Source: Thecaphora thlaspeos (Eukaryota; Basidiomycota; Ustilaginomycetes; Urocystidales; Glomosporiaceae). Taken from it: 64,000 bases of DNA. Each line of letters opens with the position of its first letter. The first letter of the stretch is position 1. The DNA is taken from the NCBI GenBank assembly GCA_900291925.1, contig UWYS01000006.1, forward strand, positions 620,001-684,000, in the 5' to 3' direction. A model generated the notes under the pieces. The model saw only the letters and a list, made by a program, of their open reading frames with translations, had not been told where the DNA came from and did not search any database. Made by a program: the position numbers and the translations under genes. Below are positions 10,733-23,199 of this stretch, piece after piece.

Positions 10733-11700
10733 CAAAATTTTTGGCTCGCGAGCGAGGAAAAAAGCAAAGAGCCTCGTCGCCGGTGGTAGTGAGCGAGACA
10801 GTTGACGGATGGCTTCCACGTCATTTCATCGCCGTTGCCGTTGCCGTCACCGTCGCTTTTTGTTCTTCGTCAACCATCGTTCCAACCATCGGTCCCCACC
10901 AACGGTAGAGGCGCCGAACCGCCCACGGACGCTCTCGAGAACACCATCACATCCACATCCCGTTTTTGATTCCACCTCTCCGTGCTCCAGCCCCCGCCCC
11001 GCAACAAGCTCGACTGGATACACATCACACATCACAATCCGCCTCGGCTCGGCTCGGCTCGCCCCTCTTCGTCCCTTGAGCTCGGCAGCCTTCCGACGTC
11101 GCTCTCCGCCTCTCTCTGCTAGCAAAGCACCGGTGCTCTCCTCTTCGTTCGAGGCCCGTACAGCCTCTTAGGCTGCCATCAGAACTCTGTCTGCTCGATC
11201 CAATAAACCTTCGTTCGGCCCAGGCAAGCCTCTCAACGCGCTCTCATCCAGCTGGGACTACCTCGAACGCCCGACACCCCTGTATATCCGTCGCCATCTT
11301 CCAGCTGGACGCTGATCCAGCCGCCGTACGCCGTACACTGTCGACTAAAGTTGGCAGCACGGCCCGTCTCTCTCTACTCTTCCGCAACTGCAGCAGCCTG
11401 GCAGCGGGCAAGCTGATCAGGTGTGGAGCAGTCCTCGGAGACTAGCCAGCTGCGCTCTTCCAGGGTTCCTGGCCACCCGGTCACTCGACCGCGGTCGACA
11501 CTCGCCGCCAAGCAGCTGGCAAGGCAGACGGAGTAGCTCCGCTGGTTGGATGGCCTGAGACCCCGACTTAGCCAGCACAATAACTACTGCGCCGCGATAC
11601 CGGGACAACCCGACGCAGCGGATCGAGCTGCGCCTCACCTCAGCCGCAGCGGCCCGCTCCGCCCCACCATTCCGCACCACCGATCGCGAACACCGATCGG
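10102..11700. other. WRS1 3' flank and HSF promoter/leader
   Basis: No gene is recognised. The region contains a (GCA)n run at 10701-10729 and long pyrimidine-rich stretches (about 10830-11110), likely a long 5' leader of the HSF gene. No clear heat shock element was identified. Confidence 0.5.
10701..10729. repeat. (GCA)n trinucleotide repeat
   Basis: About 9.7 perfect units upstream of the HSF gene. Confidence 0.9.
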
Positions 11701-14700
11701 ATGGCAACATCCGACGCTATGATGGCTGGCACATCCGCCGCTGGCGCCCCTCTGCCGTCTTCTTCCGTCACCATCGACACTTCAATCGCTACTGCTGCAG
11801 ATTACATCAGTAAAGCGTCCCCCGCTTCACCAGCGCCTTCCGCTTCAGCAGTAGGGCAACCGGCAGCACGGAGCCAAGCACAACCACAACCACAACCACA
11901 ACCACCAACTTCCTCTGCGCTAGCACGATCTGCGCCAACACCGTCAGGTGCGAAGCCGGCGGGTCCTGCGTCCACGATCTCCCCTGCTGCCACCGTGGCA
12001 ACTCCGCCTGTATCTGCACAGACTACAGGCACAGCACCGCTCGCTGCTCAGACTCAGGGTGCTGCTGCTGCCTTGCCTTCCAGCGGTACGGCTGTGATCC
12101 CTTCGCCTTCCCCTCCTTCGCTCAACAGCGGGCCCGTGGGTGGTGCGACCGTGTTCCCTGCTCCCGCGGCGCCTGCCGGGTCATCGATGCCCCCATCTTC
12201 CGCATCACCGCCGGCTTCCTTGCCGCTCGCCGCGCTTGGCAGCAACAAGTCGGCCTCCGATGCGCAGCGCTTCGGGCTAGGCCATCTGCAGAACATAGGG
12301 CCTGGCAGCTCCTACTCGTCGCCTCTCCAGGCTTTCCGCCCACCCACTCACGTCTCACAGCCGCTCTCTTCCCGGGCTTCCACCGCCCCGCGACAAACAC
12401 CGCAAGCGCCTGCCGGACCGCAGAACGCCCCCCAGCAGAGCTTCGACAAGCCGTCGAGCTCTTCGGTGTCCAAGCCGTCGCCGCCCCTGGCTTCCGTAGC
12501 GGTGACGCAAAAGGCATCCACCCAGAAGGCGTCTCCACCGACCGCGTCAAAGCAGAACCCCGGTCCGAGCTCCCGCCAGGCGTCTTCTACGCCGACCGGC
12601 ACTGCTGCTGCTACATCCGCACAGTCGGCCGACATTCCTTCGTCCTCGAACTATGCCGCCAGTGATGCGGCTCGGGCGATACCAACCAATAAAAACAATC
12701 CGGCTTTCCTCAACAAGCTGAGAAGGTGAGGCCTCGTTTTGTGCGGACCGTGACTGGCCACTATTGGAAGCGACTGACCCACACCGTAACCTCCTCGCAC
12801 GTCTGCTCTCTCCTTTGTCTCTTCAGCATGGTAGACGACCCGCAGACAGACGAGCTAATCCGCTGGTCACCAGACGGGGCCTCGTTCTTCGTCCCCAACC
12901 ACGTCCGCTTCGGCGACGAGGTGCTGCCGCGCTTCTTCAAGCACAACCGCTTCTCGTCGTTCGTGCGCCAGCTCAATATGTACGGCTTCCATAAGGTCCC
13001 CCATCTCCAGCAGGGCGCTCTCAAGCACGACTCGCCGACGGAGAGCGAGCTGTGGGAGTTCTCGAACCCTAACTTCCACCGCGACCACCCGGATTGGCTC
13101 GCGCGGGTGCAGCGGAAGAAGGGCGTTCGCGACAACGGCGAGGCAGACAAGGAGAAGGAAAAGGAGCCGATGAGCAATGAGCTCACCCACCCCGCATCCT
13201 TGATCAAGGGGCTCGACCTTGGAATCGGCGCAGCGGCGGCTGACGGCGACCAGGGCGCCCTGCAGCTGACCAGCGTGCTCAACGCCATCAATGCCATCAC
13301 CACGGCCCAGAACAGCATCACGACCGACCTCCGGCACTTGCAGAACTCCAACCAAAGCCTCTGGCAGGAGGCAATCGAAAGCCGTAAGCGCGCAAAGAGG
13401 CAGCAGGAGACGATCAACAAGATCCTTCGCTTCCTGGCGGGCGTGTTCGGCGCCCAGGACGGCGAGGACGGTGGCAACAACGCCGCTGCCGTCTCCACCA
13501 GCAAGGATCGCGGCGGGCACGGGGTCGGCGTGCGTCCCGTACGCCAGGACCGGTTGATGATCGAAGACGGCAGGGGCAGATCTACCACCGCTAACGGCGG
13601 CTCCAACTTCTACGGACTGCCGCTCGAGGCGGAAGAGGAAGAGATCGAGGAGATGCCCGCCGCGATGCGCTTCACGACCGAAGACAGCCCGCAGGGCAAC
13701 TCTCCGCCGCAGGACTCCAGCCCGCAGGGCAACTCCTCATCGCGCTTCACGGCCCTGGGATCGCCGCCGCGTAAGGCCGCCAACCTGCCAGACCTGCAAC
13801 CCGAGACCATCTCCACCCCAGGAGACTCGCGCAGGCTCTCGTCGCAGGCGGGCAGCTCAATTCTCAATGCCTTGGCCTCTGGAGAAGGGAGCGCCTGGCT
13901 TACCAACCTCTTCGGAGGCAACACGGCCAACCAGGGCACCGCCAACTCGGCCGCTTCGACGCCCGGCGGCAGCTTCAAGCTGGATACGCAGATGGTGGCG
14001 GCATTGCAGCAGGCGATCGCCAGCGGGACCAGCGCCAGCGACCAGGACTACTTTGCAGGCAGCAGCGGCGGCAGCGAAAGCGGAAAGGACGCTCGTCCCG
14101 ATAGCAAAGACTCACGCTTCTCGTATGCCGCTCCGCTGGCGAGGCCTGCCGCCGTCTCTCGCGTATCGAGCAAGGGAAAGGCCCAGACCAGCGGCAGCAG
14201 CAATGGCTCCAGCGCTGGAATGGCTAAAGCGGCCGCTCAAGCCAAGGGCCAGCCCAACGGCTTGGACCACGACACGCTTTCCAAGATCGCCGGCCTCTCG
14301 CAGGCGCTGGTGCACTCCCCTTCGCGAACCCACGCCAAGGTTGCTAGATCGCACTCAAACTCCAATCTGCACCTCGCCGCCCACGCCAACGACGCGTCGG
14401 ACTCGTTCTTTGACGCCGTGGCGGACCCCGACAACCAGCAGGTCGGTATGCCGCTCTCAAGGGTCTCGCGCGACATCCAGGGGACGGCATCGGACGTAGA
14501 TCAGGTACAGAACAGCATCAAATCCCTGGTCGAGAGCCTGAAGCTGGATCCGAGTATCTTGAAGTCGCTCGCGGGCAACAGTGGCAGTGGGGTCGTGGGC
14601 AATGGCAGCGGCAATCCGGCCTACAACAGCGACAATAACAACAGCAGCAATAAAGCTCCGGCCAACCCGGCGCCCGCCTATGGTAGTGGCGGCAGCGGCA

Positions 14701-15635
14701 GCAACCATGCAAGCGCCAACACCAGCGCCAGCAGCGTCGATAGTGGCAACGCAAAGGCATGGGCCAATCCGGCCGGCGCGACTTCGGCAGTGGAGCAGGC
14801 CTTCCACGGCCTGGCGCTACCGGACGCCTCACAGCCGCCGTCGGCCTTCGCTTCCAGCGCGGTCCACACGAGCCTGCCGTCTACCGCCAACCCTTCCAGC
14901 ACCGCTGCGGGCATCACCAGCGGCAACAGCCTTGGGATCGACGCCGACTTTGACGTCGACTCGTTCCTCGACCAGTTCGTCGATGCCAGCCAGGCACCCG
15001 GGCAGAGCCCGGCCGCCTTCCACCACGCCGGTTCGCCGACCTCTGGCATCGGCGGTGGCGGTGGCGATGCCTCGACCATCTTTGGCTCAGGCCTAGGTCT
15101 GGGCGGGATGATGGACGACGACGCACACATTGGCACCTCACCTTCGTTTGCCTTCTCGCCGGGCACGACGGCTGCCTTCCTGCAAGGCGATCCGTCCAGC
15201 GATATCGGTGGTGCTGGCGGCGGTGGTGGCGGTGAGGCGGACCTGTTCGGCAGCGGCGGCGACGGAGGATCGACGCTGCAGACCGTCAGCTCACAGACCA
15301 ACTCGACCGCCTCGTCGGCTCACTCGACGCCCGTCGTTGGATCGTGGGGGATCGAACACCCCGCTCCTTCCTCGATCTACGCCACGGCCGGCAGCGGCGG
15401 TCACACGACGCCGATGTCAGTCTCGACACCTCCGCCGAACCAAAGCCACAACGTCTCACCTGCCATCTCCCTCTCCGGCAGCGGGACGGGGACCGGCAGC
15501 TCGTTGAAGAAACGAAAGACGACCACCGTCGAATCGGCAAACGAGACCGGAGACTTAGAGATGGAGAGTACTAGCAGGAGCGGCAACAAGAAGACCAGGA
15601 AGAGCCAAAGTCCCAAGAGGGCGGCGCAATCCTGA
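11701..15635 (+). CDS. HSF1: Heat shock transcription factor (HSF family)
   Basis: This is a nuclear transcription factor that binds nGAAn repeats. Two exons (11701-12725, 12827-15635) give about 1277 aa. The splice joins AFLNKLR to SMVDDPQTDELIRWS, rebuilding helix 1 of the HSF DNA-binding domain (about residues 325-425). The rest of the domain is canonical: SFFVPNHVRFGDEVLPRFFK and SSFVRQLNMYGFHKV. A hydrophobic heptad region follows (about residues 485-555, LNAINAITTAQNSITTDL...RRxLAGVFG-like), which fits the HR-A/B trimerisation coiled coil. The remainder is Ser/Gly/Pro-rich and probably disordered. An acidic-hydrophobic patch with FDVDSFLDQF (about nt 14950) resembles an activation motif. 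About 325 residues of Ala/Pro/Ser/Gln-rich sequence precede the DNA-binding domain, more than in most HSFs. The intron is 101 nt. Sfl1/Mga1-type paralogues share the domain, so the HSF1 symbol is the best guess. Confidence 0.9.
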
Positions 15636-16172
15636 CGAAGGATCATTGTTGTAGCTGTGGAAGTTGGGTGACACGGTGACAAGTGTGAGAGATGTCCCAA
15701 CAGGCTCGAACGAGAAAAGATGAAGGAGCGATCTGTACTTGTAACCTCGATCCGAATAGCAACTATGCAGACGTAGAGATGGACGTGACACACAGCACGA
15801 GATATGCCTGCTTGTGCGGATTCACCGAGCTCGATCGTCGACGAACCGGCCCCGAGGAGAGAAGTTGAGACCAATGCGGCGACGCACGAGATTGAAAGCG
15901 AAACGCCAGACACGTCATCGAAGCGGTGAGCATGCGAGTTCTTCGTGGGCGTTATGAGCGCTGCCGTCTGCGCCATTGGGCGAGACGGCACCTCTACCAC
16001 CTTGGGTCGCTCGCAAGTGGAGTGCTCCGGGTCGACGAGCGTCGTGCGACGTTCGCGAACAGGTAATTCTATCGTGTCGCTACCGTTGGGTACGCGGAGG
16101 GGACGTTTTAATCGGCATACGGACAGACCAGGGCAGGGCTGGGCTCTTCCCGGCTGAGATAGGGTGGTGATA
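15636..16172. other. Intergenic region between HSF and HTH relic 2
   Basis: Convergent 3' flanks; no gene is recognised. Confidence 0.5.
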
Positions 16173-17250
16173 TCATCGAAAGCCTTTCCCCCGACTCTCG
16201 GCAGTGTAGTGGCCCTCTATCTGAAGCGCCATGCCCTGGACACACAGACCGAGGCCATTGAAGCCCGGAGTGTTCTTGATGTTGCAAAATGTCGCTAGTG
16301 TTTCGAACGCTCTGAGAACCTCTTCCTGGCTGGGTCTGTGGCTGGACCTCTCTTGAGGCACGAGAGTTGCTGATGGCGATGTGATGAGGGAGCAGAGATG
16401 GGGCTAAACTATCGGCCAAGTCTGATGGGCTGATGTGGTGTGTTTGACTGCGGGGCTGGTCGTCGACGTCGCAATGTCGATGCTTGAGCGTTCGATCGGT
16501 GGTCGGTATCGTCTTGGACTTGCCACGCCGATACTGCTCCGCATGGTACGCCCTCACCCATCCTCGGATCTTTCTCACGCTCACCCTTTGATGCCTGAAC
16601 CTTCTAGCCGCGATGTGCACCGGAGCATCATGCTCTACCATCCAGTCGACGATCATATCGCGCTACTCTTCCCCCTCATCCCCTTTCTGACCTTCCGTTA
16701 GCTTCGTGACTTCCCTCTTCGGCGCCTCACTGTAGTCCGCTTTCTTTTGCGGCACAGTGCTGCGGAGTACGGCCTCCGACGTTTCCTCCAAGGACGGCAT
16801 CTCATGACCGAAATCGATGCGTCGTGTCGAGCGTCGAGGCACAACGCCGGCAAGGCGCATCGATCATGATCGCGATCGAAGCTCATCCCCTATCTTTCGC
16901 CAATCGTAGATCTTGGATGAGGTCGGACCGCCGCGATGGCGGAAGGTGCGGACAGCATCGGGGACGGTGGCGTTGTAGTCACGCATCCAGTTCAAAAGTC
17001 TGACCTTGTCCTCGAGACTGAAGCGACCCGTGTGGAGATGCTTCGCAGGTGTGCGCAATGTGGCGCGACAACGCAGCTCAATCTCCTCCTGCATCCATCT
17101 TTCTATCGTCGACGTGCAAGGTGCACGAAGAAAAACGTGCTTGAAGTGTTTGTGAGTAAAGTGCAGGGTTGCGCCAGTGGCGCGCCGAAAGTCGAGAACC
17201 TGCAACTTTTGGCGGAGGCTGTAAGTGGGCGTCGCACGCTGTCGAACCAT
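16173..17250 (-). pseudogene. Relic 2 of the tandem-HTH (CENP-B/psq-like) protein family
   Basis: This is a paralogue of the locus at 2392-3254. From ATG 17250 the frame encodes an HTH unit starting YSLRQKLQVLDF (ending STIERWM) and a second starting FSLEDKVRLLNWMR (ending YDW), then stops at TGA 16866-16864. The same frame continues open to TAG 16665-16663 and goes straight into a third HTH-like unit (MIVDWMVEHDAPVHIAARRF). The shared C-terminal motif EEVLRAFETLATFCN...GFNGLGLCVQGMA lies in another frame and ends at 16173. Two in-frame stops plus a frame change argue for a pseudogene rather than introns, since no good GT donors flank the stops. The motif aligns with copy 1 as TLA-[IT]-FCN-x2-NT-x-GF-x-GL-x-LC-x-QG-x-A. 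Function is unknown; DNA binding is inferred. A TATA-like GATAAATAG sits about 400 bp upstream. Confidence 0.6.
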
Positions 17251-18541
17251 CGCTGAGCCAGTATTGCGCTGAGCTGGTGTTGAAAGGGGCAAACAAGCAA
17301 GGATGACGAGGCCGTTGATTCGTATCAGCACATGTCCTTTGACGTGCCAAACAACGAATGGTTTGGTGTCATCGGAACCTTCACAGTGATGACAACGAGG
17401 CGTTGGCGACAACAACTCACCGAGAGGCTTGCGGGATCCTATTGGCCAGCGATGGATGCGATGCGATGTCGACCAGCAGAGTATGAGCAAGAGCGCCGCA
17501 GCTCGACGAAGACGAAAGGTACGGAAAGGAGAGGTGTCGAGCAAGAGAAGTACACAATGTAGGGCTAAGCAAGGGTGCGAAGGGAGTTGAGAATGAAGCA
17601 GAGCGAAAGTTGGGAAATGCGGCGACAGGGATCCACAGTGAATCGAGCGGTGCTATTTATCGCTCTTGTGCCGTCGATCCTTGAACTAGTCTGCGTCCAT
17701 GACGCCTGTCCGTTTGGCCAGCGAAGGAAGGGAGATCAAAGGCGAGAAAGCGACCAGAGCGCGAAAGGGTGAAAGGGGGCGAAAACAGGCTATGACCAGA
17801 GGACAGAAGGGATAGCGGGAGAGACACTGGCCTGGCTCAGTAAAGTTCTTAGCCGTATCATTATGGCGGCCTTGGCGACGGCGATGGCGACGGCGACGGA
17901 CCCTTTAGCTTGTCTCCAGGGAAGCTAAGTTCTCGGCCGTTGCCGTAGAGGCAGGAAGTGAGCGGTCGTGCTCACCGAAAAAGATGGAACCACAGCGTTG
18001 CTAGCCACCAGGTCGACCGGCGCCGCTGCGTTAGGACACTAACAGACGGGCTTGGCTTGCCCCTGCCAACCTGGATCGAGCCTGTGCCGTCATGGGACAG
18101 AGCGCTTGGCGCAAAGGGAATGACCCGGTCAAGCTTCAACCTCTCAGCTTGCTTTTCGTTCGACTTGTCTCAACCTCAACCCCTCCTCACTTACAAGAAG
18201 CTCTCTAGTTCCAATAACTAACCATTTGCAAAAACCCGTAGCGCCGCGGATGGCGTCGCACATTCTGAGCAAGAAGGTAGGAGAAAGGCAGGTCCCACGC
18301 TCCTAGGACCAGACGAGACAAAGTGATGGTGTGAGCGATACGAAACGACTCTCTTCTGTCATGGTCAACGGTCAATCTCGCAGTAAATTTTTGTTCAACG
18401 ACCCAGCTAGCCTGTGTTAGCTTGCCCGTCTTTATTCTCGATGGTAAGCAGCTCCCGACCTCGTTTCGACTTCGACATCAGCAAACCCAACAACAACCAA
18501 AAGCAAGATCAATAAAAGTACACCAAGTCCCTTCACCGCCT
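17251..18541. other. Intergenic region, no gene recognised
   Basis: Upstream flank of HTH relic 2 and 3' flank of TAF6. Frames are open over short distances only and show no recognisable protein. Confidence 0.5.
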
Positions 18542-20917
18542 TCACTCCTCCCCCTCGACCTTTTCCCGGTTCGTTGACGGAGCTCGAAGGCCAGATTCGA
18601 TCTCGAGTGCGATCCTAGCCCTGGTGTCCACCTTGCCTCCCTTTTCCATCCAGTACGTCCCGTAGGCCGTTTCAAGTTTCGACAAGTTGTCTGCCGAATC
18701 GGCGTCGGTGGTTGTGGTTGAGGGGAGGTAAGGTGGGAGGAGGCCGTGAAGACCGCCCTGCAGTCGGACATCGAACGTAGTACATCGCAGACAAGGGGAG
18801 AGTCAGTCCGGATCTACGTGTCGTCACAAACAAGACGAGGACCGACGGCGCAAACTCACCAATACCTCCGCAACGATCGGCCTAGTCTGTCTCTCTCTCC
18901 ATTCTCTCTTCTCCAACCTCACTCCACCCTCGCCCGCCTCATCTAGTGCTTCGTGCATCTCGCCACTCTCCCACCTCTCCATCCACGTTCCCAACAGGTA
19001 GAGCGGACACTTTGTCTCGTTGCTCACTTTTAACAGGGATCCTTGCAGCAACACTTTGAAGCTCGCCTTTCCGAGTCTCCTCAATCCCATGATCGCCCCG
19101 ACCTTTGTACCAGGTGACGCTCGCGGCCCGAGGCCGGTCTTGCGCTCGGCGGTGGATCGGTCCGAGGGGCCGCGACTTTCGCTTCGTCGATCGCCGTTTG
19201 CCCCTTGCTGCCCAGAAATGGAAGAGTTTGGAAGCGCGCCGGCCAAGAGGGCTTTGAGAAGCGTGGTGACGATGCGCGGCTTCAAGGACGGGTACGAGGG
19301 ACCATGTTTGTCGACAATGTGGGCCAGAAGGGCAGAGGCGTAGGCGCGGAGCGAGTAGGACGAGGGCCCGGCGGTGATGAGCGGGTTGTCGAGCTCGTGT
19401 GGCGACCGCGAGCCTGACCCCGGTTTGGCGAGGGAGGTGGTGAGCAGAATCGAAAAGATCGAGGGCATCATTTGGTGCAGCTGCGAGGCCGACAACGAAG
19501 AACGACAACAAAGGAAGAAGGCAATGATGAAGGACCAATGTCAGTAAGGGTCGGCAACCCTGGCAAAGGCGTGCTCGCCGCTCCATCGCGTGAGCCCCAC
19601 ACTCACATAAGGCTCGACAAAGATATACGGATTGGCGAGGATGGCGTGGACGGTGCTGAGCATCACGCTGAGCATGTGCTTATCGGCTGTCGAGATCTCC
19701 ACCGCCTGTTCCACCTGCGACCGCTCCTGCTCGGCTCCGGGCCCTTCTGCCTGCCCTCCCGCGCTAATGCCACGCAGAATCTCGATGACTTTGCCGCCGA
19801 TGAATTGGATGAGATACGGCACGAGCTGGTGGAGACCAGGATCGCCACGCAGGCTCGCGAGCGCAGCGTCGCGGACGCGGTTGCCCGAACCCTGCCTCTC
19901 GAACGTCTTGAGCGGCAGCGCAGGCGCTGCACCGGGCCGCGGCGGCGTGACGATACCCTTGCTCTCCTCCTCGTCGATGTCCATCTCGTCTGTTCGCTTG
20001 GTGCCCTCCTGGCCGTCTTCGCCGTCGTCGACGTCATCAAAGTCTTCGTCTGCCTCTGGCGGCGGCGACACGATGGCCTTTGTGAGGCGCTCATAGTAGA
20101 GTTGCAGCTCGCGCGAGAGGATGTGCTTGATCAGCGGCTTGGCGACCGCCTGGGCATCGCCAGCAGCCGTCCCGGCCACGGCGACCGCCGTAGCCGCGGG
20201 AGGGGCCGACGGTGTAGCCTGTGCCGCGGCGGGGCCAGTGAAGCCAGCGGGGCCCGCCGCTTCCGCCAGCTCAGCCGGCGAGGGGTTCTGTGGGAGCGCG
20301 GGCTGCACGCCCTCGATGGCGAGCCAGTGTGCTCCCCAGCCTACGCCCTTGCCCACGCCGATCCGCGGCCCAGCCTCAAGGATCTTTTCAAAGTCAATCT
20401 CGTCGTCCTCAACGTAGTGCAGTGGTACGCCCGACGCGGTCTGGACCTTGCGGAAGGAAGGACCGGCCGTGTACCTAGAGCTCGCTAGCCGCCCGGCGGA
20501 CGAAGGTAGGAAGCCGTAGAGCGGTTCGATGTTCTTGCCGCGCAACGCGGCATCGATGTCGGTCGTCTTGAGCTGGTCCCGCTTCGAGTGACGCATGAAC
20601 TTTGTCGCATCCTGGACGATCTCACGGATGCGATACTCCACGTCTGCAGCGAGTGCGGCGGCCACGCTGTCCTTGAGGCCGGTGATGCCGAGCGATTCGG
20701 CGACGTCGCGGACAGTGTCCGTGGGGTAGACGGAGGTGGGCGTGCCAGCGAAGGCGAGGCCGAGAAGGGCCGAAGACGAGGAGGCGGAAAGGCCGAGCCC
20801 ACCTCCACCGTTGGCGTTAGATGCCGAAGGTGTCGCTCCCGCTGCCGAGCCAGCTGATCCGATGGCGGCGGGGTTGAGCGTCGAGGCCGAGGTGGCCGGC
20901 TTGCTGGATGGCGCCAT
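18542..20917 (-). CDS. TAF6: Transcription initiation factor TFIID subunit 6 (TAF6)
   Basis: This is a nuclear TFIID subunit (shared with SAGA in yeasts) that pairs with TAF9 through a histone fold. Three exons (20917-19607, 19480-18860, 18757-18542) give 715 aa. The histone fold is at about residues 63-136: VYPTDTVRDVAESLGI, LAADVEYRIREIVQDATKFM and LKTTDIDAALRGKNIEPLYGF. The middle HEAT-repeat domain includes LVPYLIQFIG, ILANPYIFVEPYLHQMMPSI (built by the first splice) and SLKPRIVTTLLKAL. Introns are 126 and 102 nt, both GT-AG and phase 0. About 50 residues of Ala/Ser/Gly-rich sequence precede the fold, and a linker of about 150 residues has acidic and Ala-rich runs. Assignment is secure; the short third exon is inferred from open frame and splice signals. 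Confidence 0.93.
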
Positions 20918-21407
20918 GGTGGTGGTGCCGCTGCTGGTCGCTGTACAGGTTGCCTTCTGAACTCAGCCGATGCGAAGATGGGGAATGGTGCCAGGTGAGC
21001 CTGAACAGGCCGCGTTGAGATAAAGTATGAGTGTGGTGGATGACGGCAGCGGAGTGGGTCATGTGGCGAGTGGGATGGTAGAGTCAAGATAGGAATGGGG
21101 AATGACAACCTGAACACTCCACCGAGCGCGTCAAAGCGCGCCCACAGCCGAGACGCGAAACCCGAGCTTTCCCTCGTGCACCGGGCACAACTCGACACTA
21201 CTCAGCGACCAGCTTCCAGGTGGCCCTTCAACGGCTTCTTATCAACCGCACACAGCCCCGGCAGGACAGCACAGCTTCTTGCATGCGATGATGCTAGCGA
21301 TGGCGCAAGGAGCTCAAGGTACAATTACAGCAAACAAGCAAGAAAGGACAAATGTATGGCGAGGCAGCATGGCAGGCGTCCAGAGGGGCCGCAGCCAGCC
21401 CGCCCGC
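20918..21407. other. Intergenic region between TAF6 and gamma-tubulin
   Basis: TAF6 promoter and gamma-tubulin 3' flank; no gene is recognised. Confidence 0.5.
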
Positions 21408-23199
21408 TCAGTCGTCGTCGACGCCTCCCGAGATGTAGTCGGGCGACTCGGCCGCCTTGTACTCGGTCATCAGCTCCTGGACCGTCTCGCGCGCCTCGTC
21501 AAACTCGGTCAGGTCGTTGGCAAACATCGGCTCGCGCTTGTACATGTCGAGGAAGGCGTTGCGCTTCCGCAGTCGGTCGTACTGGTCCACCATCCGCTTG
21601 AACAGGTGTGCGATCCCCGTGTTGTTGGCCAGCATCAGCCCGCTCACCCGATGCGACGACGGGACGTAGGGCGAACGCTTCGACAGCGCCACCTGGATCG
21701 ACGCCGGGCCCCAGGGGATGAAGCTGGCTAAGTGTCGCTCGCGAATGCGGAGCAACGACTTGTGGACGTCGCGCGGGTCGACGTCGCCCTGGATGATGTT
21801 GAGGATCGAGATATAGCAGCTCGACTTGGACGCCCCCTGCGTGCTGACCATGCGGTTCTTGGGCTGCAGCAGGCGTCGCATCACATCCAGCACCGTCGTC
21901 TTCATCGTCGCCTTGCCCCGGTCAACGTTGTCCGATGTAAAGGGCGTGTACGACGTCATGAGGAAGTGGGCGCGCGGCGTCGGGATCAGCGAGGCAATCA
22001 TGCCGACCAGGTCGTTGTTCATGTAGCCCGGGAACCGCAGCGTCGTCGTCGAGGCGCCCATCACGGTGCTAACCAGCTGATTTGTTTGGCTGTGGTGCCA
22101 AGCAGAGCAAGGGATGGATGCAAAGGATTTGTCAGCGAAATTGGGTCCTTTTTGACTGCTCCTTGTGGCCCATGCGTCTTTCTCCCTCACCTGTAGCTTG
22201 GGTTCTGTAGATGCAGCCTGTCAGCAGCGATACGGCTGAGCGCGGCATTGTCGAGGACGACACAGCTGTCGGCGTTGTTGACAAGGCGTTTCATTGTCAG
22301 GACCGAGTTGTACGGCTGCACGACGACGTCCGACGTCTCCTCCGAGTTGGGGAAGACGCTATACGTCTGGATGAGCTTCTTTGGGTACGCGTCGTTCAGT
22401 CGCTCGAGTAGGAAGGAGCCCAGGCCAGATCCCGTACCGCCGGCGATCGAGTGCATCATCATGAAGCCCTGCGATATCGTAGCGATGCAGAAAAAGATGG
22501 CCGCGGGACGGGCAGGAGCGGTCAGTTTGCGTGCCGTGGCTGGCTTCTCATTCCTGCTCACACGCGCTCCATAGGACTCACCTCGAGGCTATCGCTTCCG
22601 TCCGCCTCCCTATCAACTATTTCGATGAGCTCATCTGCGATCTTCTCGCCCGCCCCGTACCCTTGCGCCCAGTTGTTTCCAGCACCTCCACCCGTCTTAC
22701 TTTGGTAAATGTTTTCGGGGTTGTAGAGATTCTTGTAGGGGCCGGAGAGAATGTTGTTGATGACCTGCAGGAAGGGGGCGGAGATACAGGGCGAGCACGC
22801 CGGAGAGAGCGTTTCAGAAAGATACACATCTGAGCAGGGCTGATGTGCTGCTGCTACCTCTTGGCGGAACTCACCCTTGGCTCGAGGTCGACCAGGATGG
22901 CCCTGGGGATGTAGTGCTCGTCGTCTGCCTGGTAGAAGAAGACGTCCTTGCGATCTCCGCCCATGCCCTCTGAAGCGTAGTCCTCTAATGTGCCATCCTT
23001 TGCGATGCCGTGCTCCTTGCAGAGGTGCTCCCAGAAGTGGGAGCCGATCTGGTTGCTGGAGACGGGGTGGGGAGGAGCGAGACAGGTGAGGAGAGGTGTC
23101 AGCGGGGGAGGAGGCTGCAGAGAGTGATGGTCATGGGCATCATGGAAGCGGCACTCACCCGCACTGGCCAACCTGTAGCGTGATGAGCTCTCTCGGCAT
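21408..23199 (-). CDS. TUB4: Gamma-tubulin
   Basis: This GTP-binding tubulin nucleates microtubules at the spindle pole body within the gamma-tubulin complex. Five exons (23199-23159, 23055-22875, 22764-22582, 22468-22191, 22089-21408) give 454 aa, the family's usual length. It starts [21 protein letters not shown]. The tubulin signature GGTGSGLGS is present, as are gamma-specific stretches such as [29 protein letters not shown] and SPDYI near the C-terminus. All four introns are GT-AG and 101-113 nt, and each splice restores conserved residues (for example CG/NQIG, EPR/VINN, SLE/GFMM, PSYS/QTNQ). The gene is divergent from fibrillarin. Assignment is secure. Confidence 0.97.

Noticed and set aside
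13066..13075. CCCTAA-like string as a possible telomerase template
   Set aside because: Single occurrence inside HSF coding sequence; no repeat-length template.
19472..20488. 338-codon plus-strand open frame opposite TAF6
   Set aside because: Shadow of TAF6; no recognisable domain.
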